Below, in pieces: positions 33,380-38,792 of a stretch of DNA of 38,792 bases. Origin of the DNA: Oscillatoriales cyanobacterium PMM_0080 (GTDB taxonomy: Bacteria; Cyanobacteriota; Cyanobacteriia; Cyanobacteriales; Microcoleaceae); the NCBI GenBank assembly GCA_949127775.1, contig CASBQF010000312.1:1-38792 (forward strand). The letters are read 5' to 3'. The notes under the pieces are model-generated. The model did not search any database, was not told the DNA's origin, and worked only from the letters and a program-made list of their open reading frames with translations. A program made the position numbers and the translations under genes. Positions within the stretch are counted from its first letter, which is position 1; every line of letters begins with the position of its first letter.

Positions 33380-33594
33380 TACTCCTCAAGATAAGCTAAT
33401 GCTTCGGCTCTACCTAGCAAGGTTGTATTCACAGCTTCATTCATCGCTTTGTTGAGGCAATAATCTTCTACTGCTTCAGCCAGATTCTCCTCAGAAGCTT
33501 CTCCAGTAGGTAACAGTTGTCGCCATAAATCTATCGGAATCACTACTCCGATCGCCTCGCCGTCTTGGTTGGTAAGATATTCAATATTGATCAT
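33379..33594 (-). CDS. Antitoxin of the second RelE module
   Basis: The ATG at 33594 gives 71 residues (MINIEYLTNQDGEAIGVVIP, then IDLWRQLLPTGEASEENLAE and LGRAEALAYLEE). The N-terminal YLTNQDGEAIGVVIPIDLW resembles the short strand-rich head of Phd/YefM-like antitoxins, followed by an acidic helix that would wrap the toxin. A TTG at 33609 is an alternative start, but the direct repeat ends at 33597, so the shorter start keeps the gene inside the module. The antitoxin is unrelated to that at 31613, although the toxins are related. Confidence 0.85.
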   Translation of the reverse strand: MINIEYLTNQDGEAIGVVIPIDLWRQLLPTGEASEENLAEAVEDYCLNKAMNEAVNTTLLGRAEALAYLEE

Positions 33595-33596
33595 GC

Positions 33597-33755
33597 CAGT
33601 TTTCCTCAAGCCTGAATTTATCTCGACTCCTGCCTCTCAGTGTATCATCAGAGATTAAATCCTCTGCGAGAGCTTCGCTAACGGGCGATCGCACGAAACT
33701 CCCCCCATCACCCCTTCACGCAAACCACCTGCTTCAGCGTCGCCACAACCTCCAC
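33597..33755. repeat. First copy of the 159-bp direct repeat, covering the end of rtcB
   Basis: The block covers the last 48 bp of rtcB (33708-33755) and 111 bp downstream, ending three bases before the antitoxin start. Its partner is 32892-33050. Confidence 0.93.
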
Positions 33756-34889
33756 TAAATCCGACTGCTGACTCATTACCTCCTCAATCGGCTTATAAGC
33801 CCCCGGAATTTCATCTAAAAACTCCGCATCTTTACGACACTCAACCCCCTCAGTTTGCCGCACAAAATCATCGAGAGTGAATACATTCTTCGCCTTGCTG
33901 CGAGACATCAATCGCCCCGCACCGTGACTGCAACTACAGTAACTTTCAACATTTCCCTTCCCTTTAACAATGAAAGACTTCGCCCCCATCGAACCTGGAA
34001 TAATCCCATAATCCTCAACTTGCGCACGCACAGCACCCTTGCGAGTCACATACACATCCTCACCAAAATGCACCTCTTTTTCCGCGTAATTGTGATGGCA
34101 ATTTACCTCCAATAACGGCTTAGTAGATTTGCCGCCCGCAACGTGCTTTTCCACAATACGCTTAAACCGATTCATCATCACATCGCGATTAAAACGAGCA
34201 TAATCTTGCGCCCACTGCAAATCGTGCCAATAAGCCGCAAACTCCGGCGTACCAGCTACAAAATAAGCTAAATCTTTGTCAGCTAAGCTAATTTCTGCCA
34301 GTTTAGCTAAGTCTTTAGCAGTCTCGATATGTTGTTGGGCTAGCAGATTGCCGATACCGCGAGAACCTGAGTGCAGCATCAGCCAAACCGAGTTTTCGGT
34401 GTCAACGCAAACCTCAATAAAATGATTGCCGCCGCCCAGGGAACCCAACTGTTTTAAAGCTTTATTATCTTGATGCTGGACTCCTTGATGAAGTTCTTTA
34501 AACTCTCCCCATCTTTGCCAGTTGGTGACAGATTTTTCTACTTCTTTGTTTTCGGAAAATCCGACAGGAATTGCTGCTTCGATATCGAGGCGAATTTGTT
34601 TGAGCTTGCCTTCTAATTTGTTGGCATTAAATGGCATTTTTACAGCCATCATCCCGCAACCAATATCAACTCCGACAGCAGCGGGAATAATTGCTTCTTT
34701 TGTGGCAATTACTGAACCGACTAAAGCTCCTTTTCCTAAGTGTACGTCGGGCATGAGGGCGACGTGTTTGAATACAAAGGGCAATGAGGCTACGTTTGCG
34801 GCTATCTTGGTTTCTTGTTCGCCCAGGGCGTGATTTGCCCAGGATAATACTGGTTTTGGGGTGGATATTTCTAACTTTTCGTAGGGCAT
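33708..34889 (-). CDS. rtcB: RtcB-family RNA ligase
   Basis: RtcB joins RNA 2',3'-cyclic phosphate or 3'-phosphate ends to 5'-OH ends using GTP and manganese. The 393 residues show VALMPDVHLGKGALVGSVIA, AAVGVDIGCGMMAV with the metal-binding Asp and Cys, GSLGGGNHFIEV, LHSGSRGIGN, CHHNYAEKE, and CSHGAGRLMSRSKA with the His that forms the GMP adduct. The length is that of the shorter RtcB branch (E. coli 408). No archease or RtcR-type regulator is nearby. The C-terminus GAYKPIEEVMSQQSDLVEVV is intact even though its DNA is duplicated downstream at 33003-33050. Confidence 0.95.
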   Translation of the reverse strand: MPYEKLEISTPKPVLSWANHALGEQETKIAANVASLPFVFKHVALMPDVHLGKGALVGSVIATKEAIIPAAVGVDIGCGMMAVKMPFNANKLEGKLKQIRLDIEAAIPVGFSENKEVEKSVTNWQRWGEFKELHQGVQHQDNKALKQLGSLGGGNHFIEVCVDTENSVWLMLHSGSRGIGNLLAQQHIETAKDLAKLAEISLADKDLAYFVAGTPEFAAYWHDLQWAQDYARFNRDVMMNRFKRIVEKHVAGGKSTKPLLEVNCHHNYAEKEVHFGEDVYVTRKGAVRAQVEDYGIIPGSMGAKSFIVKGKGNVESYCSCSHGAGRLMSRSKAKNVFTLDDFVRQTEGVECRKDAEFLDEIPGAYKPIEEVMSQQSDLVEVVATLKQVVCVKG

Positions 34890-34984
34890 TTTGGTTGAAT
34901 TTCTTTTGCCTGTTTAGATTATGTATTACAGTTGTAGCACAACTTGATATTCATGTCAATCGGTAAGGTGTGCCGAAGTAGTTG

Positions 34985-35111
34985 GTAGGGTGCGTCAGCT
35001 TCGATGATCTTCGCGAAAAACCAACAATCTCATACTGACGTACGGGATAAATGGTGCGTCAGTATGAGACTTTTCGTGCTGATTTAAAATGTCAAACCTG
35101 ACGCACCCTAC
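34985..35111. mobile_element. MITE-like inverted repeat between rtcB and the RND gene
   Basis: The element of 127 bp has perfect 14-bp ends, gtagggtgcgtcag (34985-34998) and ctgacgcaccctac (35098-35111). Inside is a perfect 13-bp inverted pair, tctcatactgacg (35029-35041) and cgtcagtatgaga (35057-35069). It starts two bases after the RND stop codon side and carries no gene. It may serve as the RND terminator. Confidence 0.85.
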
Positions 35112-35113
35112 AT

Positions 35114-38100
35114 CTATAAATTTGTAGTCTTTCCCGCTGCCTTCTGCACCGGAATAGCGGCTGGCTGCGGCTTCTTGGCTGCAAACATCCCAAAGAAATC
35201 GTGCAGCAAAATGTAAAAGCAGGGAATGATAAACAGCGTCAGCAGCGTCGCCAGCGACAAACCGGAAAATACTACAACTCCCAAAGGTTGCAGAAACTCC
35301 GAACCTTCTCCAATTCCCAAAGCTAGGGGAAACAAACCCAAAACTGTGGTAATAGTTGTCATCAAAATCGGACGCAAACGTTGAGGTGCGGCTCTGAGAA
35401 TTGCTGTCGTGCGATCGACCTTTTCATCTTCCCGAATTTGGTTCGCCAACTCTACCATAATGATGCCGTTATTCACCACAATTCCCACGAGCAAAATTGC
35501 CCCAATCATCACCGTCGCCCCGATCGCAGTTTTGGTCACATAAAGCCCAAAAATACCCGCAGCCAAGGCTAGTGGAACTGTCAGCAAAATCACCAACGGA
35601 TCAACCAAAGAATTGTACTGCACCGCCATCGTTACAAACACCAAAAAAGTGGCCAACCCGCCCAAAAGTTTCAGAGAAGTTTGCAATTGATTGTTAGTTT
35701 CAGCAGCCGAACTCGGCACAATACTCACTCCCTGCGGCAACTTGATTTCGGATAAAGCTGCATCGACTTGTTTGACAGCATCTCCCAAACTTGCACCCCG
35801 ATTCAAGTTGCCGACAATTAAGAAAACTTGCCGCTGATTGAGACGCTGAATTTCTCCCGGCGCTTTGCCGATCGCAATTTTTGCCACATCGCTTAAACGG
35901 ATGATGCTATTATTGCCAGATAACGGAATTTGCCCGAGTTGGGCAGTATTTTGTACGGAAGTGCGATCGAACTGCACGCGCACATCTACCAAGCGGTTTC
36001 CCCGCTGCAATTGAGTCGGAACAGCACCTTCAATTGCCGTTTGAACTGTCTCCCCAATGTCTTGGGCACTCAGCCCGTACAAAGATGCTCTTTCCCAGTC
36101 TGGACGAATTTGTACTTCTGACTGCGGCGCATCTCCATCCGGCCGAAACCGCGCTAATTTTACCTTCTCGTCCAATTCTTTTAATATCTTACGGCCTGCT
36201 CCCTGCAATACTTGTTCACTTGGGCCTTGAAGTATGACATCAATTTCGCCGCCCCTGACTGGGGAATTCGTTAAAACTAAACCTCTAATCCCTTCAGGAA
36301 CTAACCGCAGGCGAGTTCCTTTCGGAACGTCTATTTTCTTTAATTCCTCACTCAGTCTTTCGGTAAAGGCGATCGTATTCGTACCTTTTTTGAGGGTAAT
36401 CGTGCTGCTTCCCCGGAGCAAATTTTCGATCGTATTGTTACCAAACAGCAGCCCTCCGGCTGTAGTTAAGGTGTACTCGGTTTCTGGCTGTGCGAGCAGC
36501 AGTTTATCGGCGGCTGCAACTACTTTTTGATTAGTTTCCAAGTTAGTCCCCGGGGGAAACAAAGCAAATAATCGCGCTTGACTTGTATTAACTCTCGGCA
36601 AGATTTCTTGGGGAATCTGAGCAGCCATCACCCAAGTTCCGCCACCTAAAATCACAAAAGCGACTACAACGATAATTAACCGCAAATTCAACACTTTTGA
36701 CAGCATCGAACCATAGGCGCGCGTACCATTCTCAAAGCCACGATTGAAATGTTTGATCGGCCCGAACTGACTGATGCCGCTGGAATAAGACATTCCCATC
36801 AAGCGAGAAGTCAGCATCGGAACTACAGTTAAAGCTACTACTAGAGATGCTGCTACGGCAAAGCTAATTGTTAAAATTAATTCGCTAAATAGCAGGGAGA
36901 AAAAGCCGCCGATTAGCAAAAATGGTAGCACTGATACTAAGTTAGCCGCCGTCGAGGCAACCATTGATGATTCTACCTCTTGACTCCGCATGACTGACTC
37001 TTCGATGGTGCGTTCTTTTCGGTCTTTGATTCTGCCTTTTTTTAGATGAGGGTTGCTGTCTAGACCGACTACAATATTTTCTAAAATAACTACGCTGGTA
37101 TCAATTGCCTGACCGATTCCTAACGCTAAACCACCTAAACTAAACAAGTTCAGCGACAATCCGAACAGCCGCATTAAAATAATGGCGGCTAGAGTACATA
37201 GGGGAATAGTCAGAGAGATAATCAGGGTTTGTCTGAGGGAACCTAAAAAGAACAAAACGGCGATCGCGGCCAAGACTGCCCCGGAAATTCCCGCATTCGC
37301 GACATCGGCTAAGGAATTGCGGATAAATCGGGATTCATCTAAGGTAGTAACTACTTTCATGTCGGCAGTAATTAAGCCAGAGTCCTGCATTTCTTTGAGG
37401 CGATTTCTCACTCCGTCAACAACAGTAATGGTGTTCGCATCCGGCTGCTTTAAGATACTAATTTTAACTGCTGGTTTTTGATTGAGAAAAACGTTGACTC
37501 GCTGTTCTTTTGTGCCGTCATTGACTTTGGCAAAATCACGCAGGTAAACTCGTTTTGGTGGATTGGAACCGGAGATTTGAAATGAAAGGTTGTTGATTTC
37601 GGCTGCTGTTTTAAAGCGGCCAACTGTGCGCGTCAGCGGTTCGTTGGATTCTTGGCGCAGTCGGCCGCCGGAAGTGTCTAAATTGCGCGATCGCAAAGCA
37701 TTAAAAACGTCCTTAAGATTAACGCCTAAACTTTGCAGCCGATTCAGGTCAATATTAACTTGAATTTCTTCTTGAACACCGCCGGAAACGTCAACGGCGG
37801 CGACTCCGGGAATCACGTTTATTTCCCTTGCTAATTCGTCATCGGCAAATACGCGCAAATCTACGCCTTGGCGCGAGTCTGAAGTCAACGCAAATTCGTA
37901 AACTGGCTGTTGGGAAGGGTCAAATTTAAACAGAGTTGGCGATTCAACTGTGTCGGGAAGTCGGTTGCGAATGCGGTTAACGGAGGCTGTGGCGTCGTTG
38001 AGGGCTTGGTCGATGTCTCCGCCTGGCCTGAAGAATAAATCGACGCTGACTTGTCCTTCGCGGGTGCGTGAGAACACTTGGGTGACGCCTTCTGTGGCTG

Positions 38101-38335
38101 ATAGTCCTTGTTCGAGGGGGCGGGTAATTTCGTCAACTGCGACTTCTGGGGAGACTCCGGGGGCGTCTAAGCGCACGCTGATCCGGGGATAGGTTATCGA
38201 GGGTAGCAAGTCAACGGGGAGTTGGGTGATGTAGAAAATGCCCACGACGATAATCGCGAGTGTTAGCATCAGTGTACCGATGTGGCGATGAATGGCGATC
38301 GCGCTTATGCTGAATTCGTTTTTGTCGGCGCTCAT
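35114..38335 (-). CDS. RND-family efflux transporter (AcrB/MdtB-like permease)
   Basis: This 1073-residue inner-membrane pump has the twofold RND layout. TM1 is near 18-38, a periplasmic porter domain precedes TM2-6 (about 340-560), and a second porter domain precedes TM8-12 (about 875-1045). TM4 reads GLALGIGQAIDTSVVILENI, so only the first of the two AcrB relay aspartates (D407, D408) is present, the second being Thr. TM10 reads GIVVNNGIIMVELANQ, with Asn at the AcrB K940 place. This single-Asp/NN pattern also occurs in other RND subfamilies, so the pump can still be active. Substrate unknown. No membrane-fusion or outer-membrane partner is in the window; they may lie upstream beyond the right edge. 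Confidence 0.92.
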   Translation of the reverse strand: MSADKNEFSISAIAIHRHIGTLMLTLAIIVVGIFYITQLPVDLLPSITYPRISVRLDAPGVSPEVAVDEITRPLEQGLSATEGVTQVFSRTREGQVSVDLFFRPGGDIDQALNDATASVNRIRNRLPDTVESPTLFKFDPSQQPVYEFALTSDSRQGVDLRVFADDELAREINVIPGVAAVDVSGGVQEEIQVNIDLNRLQSLGVNLKDVFNALRSRNLDTSGGRLRQESNEPLTRTVGRFKTAAEINNLSFQISGSNPPKRVYLRDFAKVNDGTKEQRVNVFLNQKPAVKISILKQPDANTITVVDGVRNRLKEMQDSGLITADMKVVTTLDESRFIRNSLADVANAGISGAVLAAIAVLFFLGSLRQTLIISLTIPLCTLAAIILMRLFGLSLNLFSLGGLALGIGQAIDTSVVILENIVVGLDSNPHLKKGRIKDRKERTIEESVMRSQEVESSMVASTAANLVSVLPFLLIGGFFSLLFSELILTISFAVAASLVVALTVVPMLTSRLMGMSYSSGISQFGPIKHFNRGFENGTRAYGSMLSKVLNLRLIIVVVAFVILGGGTWVMAAQIPQEILPRVNTSQARLFALFPPGTNLETNQKVVAAADKLLLAQPETEYTLTTAGGLLFGNNTIENLLRGSSTITLKKGTNTIAFTERLSEELKKIDVPKGTRLRLVPEGIRGLVLTNSPVRGGEIDVILQGPSEQVLQGAGRKILKELDEKVKLARFRPDGDAPQSEVQIRPDWERASLYGLSAQDIGETVQTAIEGAVPTQLQRGNRLVDVRVQFDRTSVQNTAQLGQIPLSGNNSIIRLSDVAKIAIGKAPGEIQRLNQRQVFLIVGNLNRGASLGDAVKQVDAALSEIKLPQGVSIVPSSAAETNNQLQTSLKLLGGLATFLVFVTMAVQYNSLVDPLVILLTVPLALAAGIFGLYVTKTAIGATVMIGAILLVGIVVNNGIIMVELANQIREDEKVDRTTAILRAAPQRLRPILMTTITTVLGLFPLALGIGEGSEFLQPLGVVVFSGLSLATLLTLFIIPCFYILLHDFFGMFAAKKPQPAAIPVQKAAGKTTNL

Positions 38336-38792
38336 TCGATTTTAGATTTTGGATTAAAGAATTGAAGAGTTGAACCGAGGTATGAATTGCTGGCTTGTCA
38401 GCAAATTGTTTTCAGTCAGGCTTGATTTGATCTTGGGAGCGATCGGATATTTACGCTCGGCATCTTAACAAGTATATTAAGCATTAATAAAATGTAAAGA
38501 AAGTTTTTTTATATATTCCTTTAGAGGTAGCCGATCGCCCAAAATATAGAAAGATAGAAATTGCGATCGGGTTTTGCCTAGAGATTGTTCGTTATTTCAC
38601 TATTTTAGGGCTAAACCCGCCCCTACATTCTTATTGCACCAAGTCTGTACATTTTGCGTTGGGCGGGGGCGGGTTTTGCCTGGAGATTATTCGTTATTTC
38701 ACTATTTTAGGGGGCGGGTTTTGCCTGGAGATTGTTCGTTATTTCACTATTTTAGGGCTAAACCCGCCCCTACATTCTTATTGCACCAAGTC
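38336..38792. repeat. Upstream region of the RND gene with 42-bp direct repeats
   Basis: No gene is seen in the last 457 bp. Three 42-bp copies of a unit starting gggttttgcctggagatt and ending attttaggg lie at 38569-38610, 38671-38712 and 38716-38757. The first and third are followed by the same 35 bp (ctaaacccgcccctacattc to ccaagtc) at 38611-38645 and 38758-38792. The block continues past the edge. The stretch 38336-38560 is AT-rich and should hold the RND promoter. Confidence 0.8.

Overview
The window looks like chromosomal DNA of a filamentous, non-heterocystous-type cyanobacterium (Oscillatoria/Microcoleus-like). The signs are frequent GCGATCGC (HIP1) octamers inside and between genes, tandem heptamer repeats of the STRR kind between genes, cyanobacterial families such as DUF4278, Rcp1-like receivers, Uma2, NACHT-HEAT and DUF433/DUF5615, and an Omp85 protein with a long proline-rich linker. 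The genus is an inference; no rRNA or other marker is present.

Layout. 1-851 carries two minus-strand response regulators, the first cut by the window edge. 1104-9005 is a plus-strand housekeeping block: purC, bamA/omp85, lpxC, fabZ, lpxA, a Uma2-type nuclease gene and lpxB. It makes the outer-membrane insertion machine and the first steps of lipid A, with tandem heptamers in nearly every spacer. 9029-10309 is an orphan cytosine-5 DNA methyltransferase. 10566-24981 is a minus-strand chemosensory cluster transcribed in the order cheW, cheR-TPR, three MCP receptors, a Cys-rich cheW, a cheA-receiver hybrid, cheB, and a receiver plus class III nucleotide cyclase. 25125-26430 holds three small genes (BON, DUF4278, a one-helix membrane protein). 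26824-33594 is an accessory region: a large NACHT-HEAT ATPase with its C-terminal tail out of frame, followed by four two-gene modules (an aspartic-protease-like pair, two RelE/ParE-type toxin-antitoxin pairs and a DUF433/DUF5615 pair) and several duplicated gene tails. 33708-38335 holds rtcB and an RND efflux pump on the minus strand.

The most interesting system is the chemosensory cluster. Its components match the Pseudomonas Wsp surface-sensing pathway one by one (WspA receptors, WspB, WspC, WspD, WspE, WspF). The output protein has a WspR-like receiver and coiled coil, but the diguanylate cyclase is replaced by a class III cyclase with adenylate-cyclase specificity residues. This reads as a Wsp pathway rewired from c-di-GMP to cAMP. 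Intergenic palindromic elements are threaded through and around it.

The second notable pattern is in the accessory region. Two different two-gene modules each lie between an intact gene end and a second copy of that gene's 3' end: the NACHT tail at 30547/31403 and the rtcB tail at 33597/32892. A 43-bp scrap of one toxin-antitoxin junction lies inside the second structure. This points to repeated recombination of small modules at gene 3' ends.
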